From Baffinella frigidus (taxonomy: Eukaryota; Cryptophyceae; Cryptomonadales; Baffinellaceae): a stretch of 10,000 nt of DNA. This document shows, in pieces, positions 7,026 through 10,000 of this stretch. Position 1 is the stretch's first letter. Every line of letters begins with the position of its first letter. Under the pieces are notes generated by a model that was given only the letters and a program-made list of their open reading frames with translations, had not been told where the DNA came from and searched no databases. The stretch is taken from positions 231,626 through 241,625 of the forward strand of contig MU646901.1 of assembly GCA_026770585.1 (NCBI GenBank), given 5' to 3'. The position numbers and the translations under genes were made by a program.

Positions 7026-8110
7026 ATCAGGTTATGAGACTCTAGAGGTGATACCACCAATTTCCAAAAATAGCTTGGTTGAGACACCTTAACATGAAAG
7101 ACACACAACAACAAAGTCAACCGCCGTGAGTCATTTCCGTGGGCTATCCCATGTGTACCGAGTCTTCCATTTCCCACATGGAATTGGAGCCGTTCCTTCT
7201 GGAATTGGAGCCGTTCCTTCTGGAATTGGAGCCGTCCCTTCTGGAATTGGAGCCGTTCCTTCTGGAATTGGAGCCGTTCCTTCAGGTTAGGTTTGAGCTG
7301 CGACGCGCGACCCCTCTGGATCCACTCCAGGCCCTTGGGTGGGGTATTCCATGCTCGTTCTTGGAGCCGTTTGCTCGTTCTTGGAGCCGTTTTTGTGCTA
7401 AAAAATGAGTTTTGAGAAAGTTTCCCCGTCAAAAATGATTTTTGAATACCCCCCCCTCCAGCCCTTCGTGGACCAGAGGGGTTCCGGATGCCCCCCCTCT
7501 CTCTCCACCCCCCCAAACCCCACACCCCATCTACTCCAAGCTCAGCACGGCCCCGACGCCTGGGATCCGCACGGTAGGCGACTGTCTTATCTTCGCGCAA
7601 CCCTCTCTCTTCGGCTCTCGCTCGTAGCGAAACTGATACGTCCGATAACAGGAATTATCGGGCCCCAAGTCATAACTCCGACAATAAGTAATTTCCCGAT
7701 AACGGTTGGTTCGTCGGCAAATTACTTATCGGCTTTATCACTAGGGAGCACAACTGTTCGGACTTATCAGTTTCGCGCCGAAAACTTACCCGGAGAGAGA
7801 GCCCCACGACGGTCGACTACATGGGGGACCTCGCTCATCAGAAACAACCCCCCCCCTAGGACCACCATAGGACCCTAGGCATGGTCCCTTCTGTAGGGTC
7901 CTAGGGGGAGGCGCTTTCTCAGGTCGACTAATCCGGGCACCCGATTGTCTCGTGCGCAGCGCCTGTTTTTTTGAGGAGGGTAGTTGGAGTAGCGACCTGT
8001 TGCGCATCGCGAGCAAGCTTGACAATGCGCTCGCCGTTGGTGACCCGATTCTCTCGTGCGCAGAGCCGTCGTTGGAGCTTGAGATCCTCTTCAACGGCAA
8101 GTGGCTCGAG
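994..8110 (+). CDS. FARS2: Organellar-type phenylalanyl-tRNA synthetase, internal part, four exons
   Basis: PheRS charges tRNA(Phe) with phenylalanine; the single-chain organellar form works in mitochondria and/or plastids. The exons are 994-1074 (27 codons), 3073-3147 (25 codons), 5653-5713 (20 codons plus one base) and 8064-8110 (two bases plus 15 codons). Joined, they keep one frame with no stop. In order they give motif 2 (YRRDEVDACHY then FHQMDGVRVF), a helix with LKETLSAM, FGDVEMKWEESYFPFT, and EPSLELEILFNGKWLE. From memory, FARS2-type proteins have the same order: YRRD, FHQ, LK-TL, FG--E-RW---YFPFT, PS-E-EI-F-G-WLEVLGCGV. The spacing from VRVF to LKETL (about 20 residues) is like that of plant organellar PheRS and shorter than in human FARS2. 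The N-terminal part, motif 3 and the C-terminal anticodon-binding domain are outside the window. The introns are full of repeats and exon copies. Whether the gene is intact cannot be decided here, but all four exons are clean. Confidence 0.82.
1032..1567 (+). repeat. 163-bp tandem repeat carrying the 3' half of exon A
   Basis: Three copies (1032-1194, 1195-1357, 1358-1520) look identical base for base, followed by a partial fourth that diverges after about 1556. Each unit holds the last 43 bases of exon A, its donor, and about 120 bp of intron with a 22-bp sub-repeat (GATGCTAAGATAGCAAATT, twice). In the partial copy the exon frame meets a TAG. A more worn copy with an internal deletion is at about 1690-1724 (ATGGACGGGGTCCG then GAGGTGC). 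Confidence 0.93.
1646..1685. repeat. Solo copy of a foldback-element end
   Basis: CCTGAAAACCGGGTAGTTAGG here matches both ends of the foldback element at 6335-6482. The bases outside it (GGGGTAACG) also match the sequence outside the right arm there (CGTTACCC, inverted). The rest of the element is absent. Confidence 0.65.
1741..1837. repeat. (CTT)n microsatellite, about 32 units
   Basis: This is an uninterrupted CTT/TTC tract, pyrimidine-rich on the gene's sense strand. It is followed by TTATTACTCTC and later AAAGTCCATGAGCCTTAAG. The (TTC)n near 8313-8351 has similar flanks. Poly-Leu, poly-Phe and poly-Ser translations here are not genes. Confidence 0.97.
2057..2095. repeat. Short hairpin with 16-bp arms
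   Basis: ACGTTTCACGAAGACA (2057-2072) pairs with 2080-2095, with one mismatch and a 7-base loop. A 95-codon minus-strand ORF spans 1959-2246, but it shares sequence with nearby repeats and has no recognisable domain. I see no gene in 1840-2180. Confidence 0.65.
2141..2404. repeat. 68-bp direct repeat
   Basis: TCTCCCGGTTAGCTC, then AACGTCTCCGTACCACACAG, then TGGGCTTGGCAGGTACTAC occurs at about 2141-2198 and again at about 2336-2393, with about one difference. The copies bracket the inverted minisatellite piece at 2212-2334. Confidence 0.85.
2185..2500. mobile_element. Possible MITE-like element with 27-bp terminal inverted repeats
   Basis: Bases 2185-2211 (TTGGCAGGTACTACTAAAG and following) pair with 2474-2500, 26 of 27 bases. 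Between them lie an inverted piece of the minisatellite and the second copy of the 68-bp repeat. No transposase is present, so a non-autonomous element or a rearrangement are both possible. Confidence 0.5.
2506..2613. mobile_element. Foldback element, 49-bp arms
   Basis: Arms 2506-2554 and 2565-2613 match at 47 of 49 bases around a 10-base loop. The ends are CACCTACCCAGAGTCGTA. It would form a long hairpin, typical of a MITE. It has no coding content. Confidence 0.8.
2728..3010. repeat. Mosaic of direct and inverted repeats
   Basis: A 58-bp block (GCACGTGCCACCTTCATCGG onward) occurs at 2791-2848 and 2920-2977. A 30-bp block (CGATTTCTGGTACACAACG onward) occurs at 2889-2918 and 2981-3010 with one mismatch. 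GCCACTCCTCACAGATGG (2728-2745) is exactly inverted at 2843-2860. The first 22 bases of exon B, with its CAG, recur at 2772-2796 (20 of 22 match) and run straight into the 58-bp block. Confidence 0.8.
3073..3147 (+). CDS. FARS2: PheRS exon B: linker and LKETL helix
   Basis: This exon lies between a good acceptor (CCTCCTCGCAG, ending 3072) and a donor GTACCG at 3148. Both ends are in phase 0. It gives ELGVTSHEEAAPLV then MANLKETLSAM, 25 codons. It joins to exon A as ...VFSWE/ELGV... and to exon C as ...LSAM/VKGVFG..., which fits the family pattern VF-(about 20 residues)-LK-TL--L---LFG. Parts of this exon are repeated at 2775-2796 (first 22 bases), 3218-3252, 3743-3780, 3881-3927 and 4282-4318. 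Those copies lack the acceptor, the full length or key codons, so this copy is taken as the working exon. Confidence 0.8.
3218..3252 (+). pseudogene. Damaged copy of exon B, 3' half
   Basis: ATGGCGAACCTCAAGGAGAC is repeated here, but CTC has become CCC (Leu to Pro) and the donor region is joined directly to a truncated foldback element (GGTAAAAATTACTACACA). There is no acceptor upstream. This is a DNA-level copy that includes the exon-intron junction. Confidence 0.75.
3253..3344. mobile_element. Truncated foldback element of the TTACTACACA family
   Basis: The inner inverted pair AAAATTACTACACA (3254-3267) and TGTGTAGTAATTTT (3289-3302) is intact, and the outer right arm runs to TTCCCGGATGAA (3344). 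The outer left arm is missing and is replaced by an exon B copy. Bases about 3267-3344 closely match the reverse complement of 4081-4157. Confidence 0.75.
3347..3397. repeat. G12 run and short (CCCCAAA)n
   Basis: Twelve G in a row (3347-3358) are followed 14 bases later by three or four CCCCAAA units ending at the 90-bp duplication. Confidence 0.85.
3398..3577. repeat. 90-bp exact tandem duplication with an 18-bp palindrome
   Basis: Copies 3398-3487 and 3488-3577 look identical. Each holds the perfect palindrome CGCGTGACCGGTCACGCG (3443-3460 and 3533-3550). It is GC-rich (CTGCCGGCGGGGCT). The period is divisible by three, but the open frames have no recognisable protein. Confidence 0.93.
3594..3614 (-). 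repeat. Inverted fragment of the exon B 3' flank
   Basis: GTGCGGGGTGGGGCGGTAC is the reverse complement of the donor-side sequence of exon B copies (GTACCGCCCCACCCCGC, at 3766-3782 and 3912-3928). Confidence 0.6.
3743..3780 (+). pseudogene. Damaged copy of exon B, 3' part
   Basis: ATCAAGGAGACTCTTTCGG then CCATGGTACCGCCCCAC. It keeps the KETLSAM codons with one silent change, the donor and the flanking intron, but lacks the exon's 5' part and an acceptor. The 40 bases before it (GGGATTTCGTGGATAGCACA) recur at about 4214-4255. Confidence 0.7.
3804..3862. repeat. Hairpin with 18-bp arms around a G11 run
   Basis: CGAAATTTCACAGGTGAA (3804-3821) pairs with 3845-3862 at 16 of 18 bases. The loop holds eleven G (3828-3838). 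Confidence 0.65.
3881..3927 (+). pseudogene. Damaged copy of exon B, 3' half
   Basis: GCGAACCTCAAGGAGACTC then TCTCGGCTATTGTACCG. The start ATG of the copied block is lost and the last codon ATG has become ATT. The KETLSA codons and the GTACCG donor remain. Confidence 0.7.
3934..4075. mobile_element. Foldback element, about 142 bp
   Basis: GTGGCTCAAACAGTGC (3950-3965) is exactly inverted at 4043-4058. Inner arms TCGATTTTACCTTGGATC and GATCCAAGGTAAATCGA also pair, and CCCACCAGC/GCTAGTGGG close the outside. It has no coding content. Confidence 0.7.
4081..4210. mobile_element. Older foldback element of the TTACTACACA family
   Basis: The left arm runs CATCCGGGAACAGGTATTTT, then CTTTTAAAAATCTGCATG, then GTTACTACACA. 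The right arm mirrors it with more mismatches (TGTTGTAATTTT, GAAAGAAAAATACGTG, TTCCCGCAT). The left half is an inverted near-copy of 3267-3344. Confidence 0.75.
4282..4354 (+). pseudogene. Worn copy of exon B end plus intron flank
   Basis: GAGGCTCTCTCGGGCATGG then TACCGCCACACTTTACTGCT, then GAAGTTTTTTTATTAGTCAA. The same order follows the true exon B at 3130-3195, so exon end and intron start were copied together. The copy stops where the next foldback element begins (4355). Confidence 0.65.
4355..4574. mobile_element. Foldback element with 87-bp arms
   Basis: Arms 4355-4441 and 4488-4574 match at about 85 of 87 bases, with GCAGGGCTG at the ends. The 46-base loop (GTACTAGTCAACGCAAGG onward) copies intron 2 sequence found at 3184-3215, which also flanks the element on its left. 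Confidence 0.85.
4663..4856. repeat. Minisatellite cluster 1, flanked by a 23-bp direct repeat
   Basis: Four units of about 32 bp built on TGCTGACCGAAACGG and GTGTTGGACAC (CTGAC at 4706, 4736, 4788 and 4820) lie between two copies of GTTGAAGGACGTGGGGATCC (4663 and 4834). Open frames here are repeat translations, not genes. Confidence 0.85.
4856..4943. repeat. (TTC)n microsatellite
   Basis: About 29 TTC/CTT units with two interruptions (CTTCCTC and TTGCTC), followed by TTTATTAACCTC. The sense strand is again the pyrimidine strand. Confidence 0.96.
5019..5652 (+). repeat. Minisatellite cluster 2, ending at the exon C acceptor
   Basis: Fourteen units with exact CTGAC, plus a changed one (GATGAC at 5488), are spaced about 31-52 bp apart. 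The consensus is TGCTGACCGAAACGGGG then TGTTGGACACACA. The last unit provides CTGAC (5624-5628) and the CAG (5650-5652) before exon C. Another unit, at 5414-5443, ends in CAG before a copy of the start of exon C. Confidence 0.9.
5441..5510 (+). pseudogene. Broken copy of the start of exon C
   Basis: After CACACAG, bases 5444-5467 match 21 of 24 bases at the start of exon C (GGGGGTGTTCGGAGACGTG). Minisatellite-like sequence then interrupts, and ATGAAGTGTGGA (5499-5510) resembles the next exon bases, ATGAAGTGGGAG. Confidence 0.65.
5653..5713 (+). CDS. FARS2: PheRS exon C: FGDVEMKW and FPFT motif
   Basis: This exon follows an acceptor (GGACACACAG, ending 5652) and ends in CAG before a consensus donor GTGAGT at 5714. 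It gives VKGVFGDVEMKW then EESYFPFT, plus one base of the next codon. FPFT is a strong PheRS signature. Its two phenylalanines line the phenylalanine pocket in the bacterial alpha subunit and in the mitochondrial enzyme. The acceptor sits in the last unit of the minisatellite: a branch-point-like CTGAC at 5624-5628 has its A 25 nt before the end of the intron. A damaged copy of the exon start, with its own CAG, is at 5441-5467. Confidence 0.88.
5841..6077 (-). CDS. AT-rich lysine-rich small ORF, possibly foreign
   Basis: This is a 78-codon minus-strand ORF inside intron 3. Residues about 13-55 look like a real protein: a basic, helical, Lys/Ala/Glu/Gln-rich stretch beginning TKKPRSEKQIEAF and later reading KKQFNDAKKQQKED. 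The DNA for this part (about 5905-6075) is much richer in A/T than its surroundings and its codons end mostly in A or T, unlike the GC-rich PheRS exons. The last 20 or so codons run into ordinary repeat-like sequence (TTCCTGGTAC), so the original end is probably lost. Short basic helical segments of this kind occur in proteins of large algal DNA viruses and polinton-like elements, but that is only a resemblance. I do not recognise the protein. It could be a fragment from an integrated element, an organelle insertion, or chance. Confidence 0.3.
   Translation of the reverse strand: MFKQGVETPIKIAQTKKPRSEKQIEAFQKALAKKAELSLIKKQFNDAKKQQKEDVVERSVPGTVRVSHLYHKSRKRSD
6115..6262. mobile_element. Foldback element, 148 bp
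   Basis: Outer arms AAGCTAACGCCAGCG (6115-6129) and 6248-6262 are exact. Inner arms about 6139-6171 and 6197-6225 (GCCTACGGTAGGA, CCCCCCTCCTACGAC) pair with a small gap. It has no coding content. Confidence 0.8.
6335..6482. mobile_element. Foldback element with CCTGAAAACCGGG ends
   Basis: Arms 6335-6366 and 6451-6482 match at 30 of 32 bases. A second pair (GTAGGCCGTAGGG and CCCCTACGGCCTAC) lies inside. A solo end is found at 1646-1685. Confidence 0.82.
6621..6770. mobile_element. MITE-like element, copy 1 (GTCCGGGAACATGTTTAATT)
   Basis: Terminal inverted repeats 6621-6650 and 6741-6770 match at 25 of 30 bases. The interior (CCCTAATTGAATTTACTTAG, CCTATGAACAAATAG) is shared with the copy at 9068-9216, which is in the same orientation. 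Confidence 0.82.
6811..6876. mobile_element. Half of a foldback element (one arm)
   Basis: TCATCCGGTCAGGTATTTAA through CGAAAATTACTACACA looks identical, over 66 bases, to the reverse complement of the right arm at 9566-9633. The other arm is absent; an (AT)n tract lies 60 bases further on. Confidence 0.82.
6937..7025. repeat. (AT)n(AG)n microsatellite
   Basis: About 33 AT units pass directly into about 11 AG units. Confidence 0.97.
7180..7284. repeat. 21-bp tandem repeat, five copies
   Basis: GGAATTGGAGCCGTTCCTTC plus T is repeated five times, with one base change in the third copy. Being a multiple of three it reads as LELEPFL repeats on the + strand, but the surrounding ORF (7139-7408) has no other protein-like sequence. 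Two exact 20-bp copies of GCTCGTTCTTGGAGCCGTTT follow at 7353-7392. I see no gene in 7285-7620. Confidence 0.92.
7627..7776. mobile_element. Foldback element, 150 bp
   Basis: GCGAAACTGATACGTCCG (7627-7644) pairs with 7759-7776 with one mismatch. Inner AATAAGTAATTT and AAATTACTTATCGG (7719-7732) also pair. CCGATAA recurs on both strands inside. Confidence 0.7.
7852..7908. repeat. Hairpin CCCCCTAGGACC/GGTCCTAGGGGG
   Basis: Exact 12-bp arms lie at 7852-7863 and 7897-7908. The words GTAGGGTCCTA recur at about 114-124. Confidence 0.6.
7940..8063 (+). repeat. Duplicated acceptor-side block of intron 3
   Basis: CCCGATTGTCTCGTGCGCAG (about 7940-7959) and CCCGATTCTCTCGTGCGCAG (8044-8063) are near-copies. 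The second is the exon D acceptor. Sequence after the first CAG (CGCCTG) is not PheRS-like. Confidence 0.65.
8064..8110 (+). CDS. FARS2: PheRS exon D: PSLELEILFNGKWLE
   Basis: The first two bases (AG) complete the codon split after exon C, G+AG = Glu, giving FPFT-E-PSLELEILFNGKWLE. Family members continue with VLGCGV, so the exon should end at GAG (8110). The next bases are GCACGC, so the donor would be of the rarer GC type or is mutated. The acceptor is CTCGTGCGCAG (ending 8063). The same acceptor-like block occurs at about 7948-7959 and, changed, at about 6599-6610. No VLGCGV exon was found from 8111 to the window end, so it either lies further on or is lost. Confidence 0.83.
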
Positions 8111-8130
8111 GCACGCCCTCGACCCCCTCG

Positions 8131-8351
8131 ACTTTCAGAATCTTCTTCTTCTTCTTCCACTTTCAGAATCTTCTTCTTCTTCTTCCACTTTCAGAATCTT
8201 CTTCTTCTTCTTCTTCTTCTTCTTCTTCTTCTTCTTCTTCTTCTTTATTACTCTCGATACTTCTTCTTCTTTATTACTCTTGATGCACATCAGGGGACGC
8301 AGCAAAGAGGATTTCTTCTTCTTCTTCTTCTTCTTCTTCTTCTTCTTCTTT
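8131..8351. repeat. (TTC)n arrays with a repeated tail
   Basis: TTC runs at 8141-8157, 8169-8184, 8196-8245, 8260-8272 and 8313-8351. The first three follow copies of ACTTTCAGAATC with a 28-bp period. The last three are each followed by TTTATTACTCTCGATAC or a close variant. These low-complexity frames are not genes. Confidence 0.95.
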
Positions 8352-8446
8352 ATTACTCTCGATACAGGTCCTAAATGAGGCCCTTGAGCCTTGAGCTGAG
8401 TGATACCAAAGTCTATGGGCCTTAAGAAACGAGCCCGCCTCAGAAA

Positions 8447-8620
8447 CGTGAGCCCGAGAGTCCCACCATGTTGACTTGGCCCCACTCCCGAGAATCCCAC
8501 GATGTTGACTAATCAAGATCCCGAGAATCCCACCTCGGTTGACTGATCAAGATCCCACGAGCGTTGACTAATCGCAAGCGTTTCTGGTACCAAGCCTGCC
8601 CGATTCCGGGAATCCCACCA
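8447..8620. repeat. Repeat of about 33 bp with CCCGAGAATCCCAC and GTTGACTAATC
   Basis: Four or five imperfect units; the clearest start at 8487 and 8520. A longer tail, GCGTTTCTGGTACCAAGC, recurs at about 9268-9287 as TGTTTCTGGTACTAAGC. More units are at about 8803-8905 and 9232-9265. Confidence 0.8.
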
Positions 8621-8636
8621 TGTTAACGAAAAGAAA

Positions 8637-8767
8637 CTTCCACATTAAAAGCGTTTTTAAGTCAATTCGTCCCCGAAAATTGTCAACTTGTGGAAAATTA
8701 GATTTTTTTTCACAAAAGACACAATTTTCAGGGGGAAATTGACTTTAAAACGCTTTTAATGTGGAAG
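8637..8767. mobile_element. Foldback element, 47-bp arms
   Basis: CTTCCACATTAAAAGCG begins the left arm (8637-8683), which matches 8721-8767 at about 42 of 47 bases. Pairing continues, imperfectly, into the loop (TTGTGGAAAA and TTTTCACAA). It interrupts the run of 33-bp repeat units. Confidence 0.8.
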
Positions 8768-8910
8768 ATGCTTTCCATGAATGTTGACTCATCTCCGATC
8801 CCGATTCCGAGAATCCCTTGACGGTCGACTAATCACCCCTCCCACATATCCCACGACGGTTGAATAGCCCCCTCTCCCGAGAATCCCACGACGGTCGACT
8901 AATTGCAAGT

Positions 8911-9050
8911 TTATCCGGGGAAACCTATTTTTCTTTCATTTGATGGCAATGAAAATTACTACACAGATTCTTTTATATTACTAATAAGAACGAATTGTGT
9001 AGTAATTTTCGTTGCCATCAAATGAAAGAAAAATAGGTTTCCCCGGATAA
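8911..9050. mobile_element. Complete foldback element of the TTACTACACA family
   Basis: Arms 8911-8965 and 8996-9050 match at 54 of 55 bases. The order is TTATCCGGGGAAACC, TATTTTTCTTTCATTTGATG, then GAAAATTACTACACA. The loop is 30 bases, AT-rich. Confidence 0.88.
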
Positions 9051-9067
9051 AAGTGTGTCTGGCACTC

Positions 9068-9216
9068 ATCCGGGAACATGTTTAATTTGAAAGAAAACGG
9101 ACTATCAAACCAGATTCTGCCCTAATTAAATTTACTTAGCGCCCTCATTAATCTTCTTCCAACTCCTATGAACACATAGAGATCCATTTTCTTTTAAATT
9201 AAACATGTCCCCGGAT
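9068..9216. mobile_element. MITE-like element, copy 2 (ATCCGGGAACATGTTTAATT)
   Basis: 30-bp terminal inverted repeats lie at 9068-9097 and 9187-9216. The interior aligns with 6651-6740 along its length, with scattered changes (for example AATTTACTTAG and CCTATGAACACATAG). Confidence 0.83.
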
Positions 9217-9306
9217 TAGTACTAAGCCCGCCCGATCCCGAGAATCCCACCTCGGTTGACTAATCACGCGTGTTTCTGGTACTAAGCAAGTCGCCCGCCT
9301 GGTTTG

Positions 9307-9430
9307 CCCCTAACCCCTACACCCCTAAACCGTAAACCCTAACCCCCTAAAACCCTGAACTCTGAACCCTATACCGAACCCGTAACCCCCTGAACCCTAA
9401 ACCCTGAACCCTGAACCCTGAACCCTAATC
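9307..9430. repeat. Degenerate telomere-like tract (CCCTAAA/CCCTGAA)
   Basis: Mixed CCCCTAA, CCCTAAA and CCCTGAA words, most regular at the end as four CCCTGAA units (about 9391-9424). It differs from the CCCCAAA tract at 891-992. Confidence 0.85.
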
Positions 9431-9465
9431 ACAAGTGTTTCTCCACCCTGGAGGGAACTCTGAAG

Positions 9466-9636
9466 CAATTTCACCCGGTCAGGTATTTAAATTAAATGCG
9501 CGGGAGTTCCCCAAATATACGAAAATTACTACACATGATCTTTCGGACGCGACTCTTTTATCGCGTGTGTAGTAATTTTCGTTGTATGGGGAACTCCGCC
9601 GAGCATTTAAATTAAATACCTGACCGGATGAAATTG
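9466..9636. mobile_element. Complete foldback element (CATCCGGTCAGGTATTTAA)
   Basis: Arms of about 70 bp (9466-9535 and 9566-9636) carry CAATTTCA, CCGGTCAGGTATTTAA, GAGTTCCCC and CGAAAATTACTACACA. The left arm has a few changes from the right. The long minus-strand ORF over 9479-10000 is a read-through of this and the next element, not a gene. Confidence 0.88.
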
Positions 9637-9686
9637 GACCTTTTCTTGGGCAGTAGAAAAGGTCCGATTTGCTTCTGAGTTCCCTC

Positions 9687-9867
9687 CCACACGAGGCTAT
9701 CCATGCGAACAGAATAGAAGAACATTTTAAAATTTGCGGGGAAATGATCACGTTCCCGTAAGGATGTCCGTACGGAAACGTGATCAAATGCTGACTTTTG
9801 GCGTGTTTCCTGGGCAATAATCCAATAATTAACTTATGAATCTGTTCGCATGGATAGCCTCGTGTGG
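9687..9867. mobile_element. Element with 27-bp perfect terminal inverted repeats
   Basis: CCACACGAGGCTATCCATGC and the next 7 bases (9687-9713) are exactly inverted at 9841-9867. A second hairpin (TGATCACGTTCCCGTA, 9745-9760, with 9771-9786) lies inside. I see no gene in 9868-10000. Confidence 0.82.
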
Positions 9868-10000
9868 TCCAGGGTAGGGTACCCGGAGCATGTTCCGAGC
9901 TGGTACAAACGCTGCCTGTTTCAGTCAACTGTCTTGGGACTCTCCCAATCGCTGAATGCCTGAGTGTGACCCATTTCACCACAAAGTTGAATGTTTTCAC

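Noticed and set aside
7139-7408. Repeat protein with LELEPFL units
   Set aside because: The repeat is a DNA-level 21-bp tandem inside an intron; flanking codons look random and no start context or domain supports a gene.
6827-7600. Minus-strand ORF of 257 codons
   Set aside because: It crosses the (AT)n(AG)n tract and the 21-bp tandem repeat, giving a run of Tyr-Ile and repeated LQFQKER, and has no conserved domain.
7952-8063. Extra exon upstream of exon D (DLLRIASKLDNALAVGD reading)
   Set aside because: It is open and GC-rich, but exon C joins directly to exon D in the conserved FPFTEPS motif, leaving no room for it, and it does not resemble PheRS.
9479-10000. Long minus-strand ORF (173 codons, open at the window edge)
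   Set aside because: It reads through two foldback elements. Part of the protein repeats in another frame at 6827-6924 because the same element arm is there, and no domain is visible.

Overview
The window looks like a stretch of eukaryotic nuclear DNA lying almost entirely inside one gene. I read four short coding exons on the + strand (994-1074, 3073-3147, 5653-5713 and 8064-8110) that join in a single open frame. Together they encode about 88 residues from the catalytic core of an organellar-type phenylalanyl-tRNA synthetase (PheRS; FARS2 in animals). The evidence is class II motif 2 (YRRD...H...FHQ), an LKETL helix leading into FGDVEMKW, the FPFT motif, and PSLELEILFNGKWLE. The gene starts upstream of the window and continues beyond it. 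The three complete introns are about 2.0, 2.5 and 2.35 kb.

The introns are packed with repeats. Intron 1 (1075-3072) holds exact 163-bp tandem copies of the 3' half of exon A, a long (CTT)n tract and two inverted-repeat elements. Intron 2 (3148-5652) holds damaged copies of exon B, a 90-bp exact tandem duplication, several foldback elements and a minisatellite of about 32 bp, whose last unit seems to supply the acceptor of exon C. Intron 3 (5714-8063) holds foldback elements, an AT-rich minus-strand ORF that may be foreign, an (AT)n(AG)n tract and a 21-bp tandem repeat. The flank after 8110 holds (TTC)n tracts, a repeat of about 33 bp with a TTGACTAAT motif, four more foldback elements and degenerate telomere-like DNA.

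Several foldback elements are variants of one MITE-like family, sharing ATCCGG ends and/or a GAAAATTACTACACA core. I found no transposase, reverse transcriptase, rRNA, tRNA or CRISPR array. Most long ORFs are low-complexity translations of the repeats.

The organism is probably a microbial eukaryote with large, repeat-rich introns. GC-rich exons, a plant-like spacing between PheRS motifs, and CCCCAAA, CCCTAAA and CCCTGAA repeats would fit an alga, but the sequence does not fix the lineage. The main result is an essential housekeeping gene whose exon edges have been copied repeatedly into its own introns.
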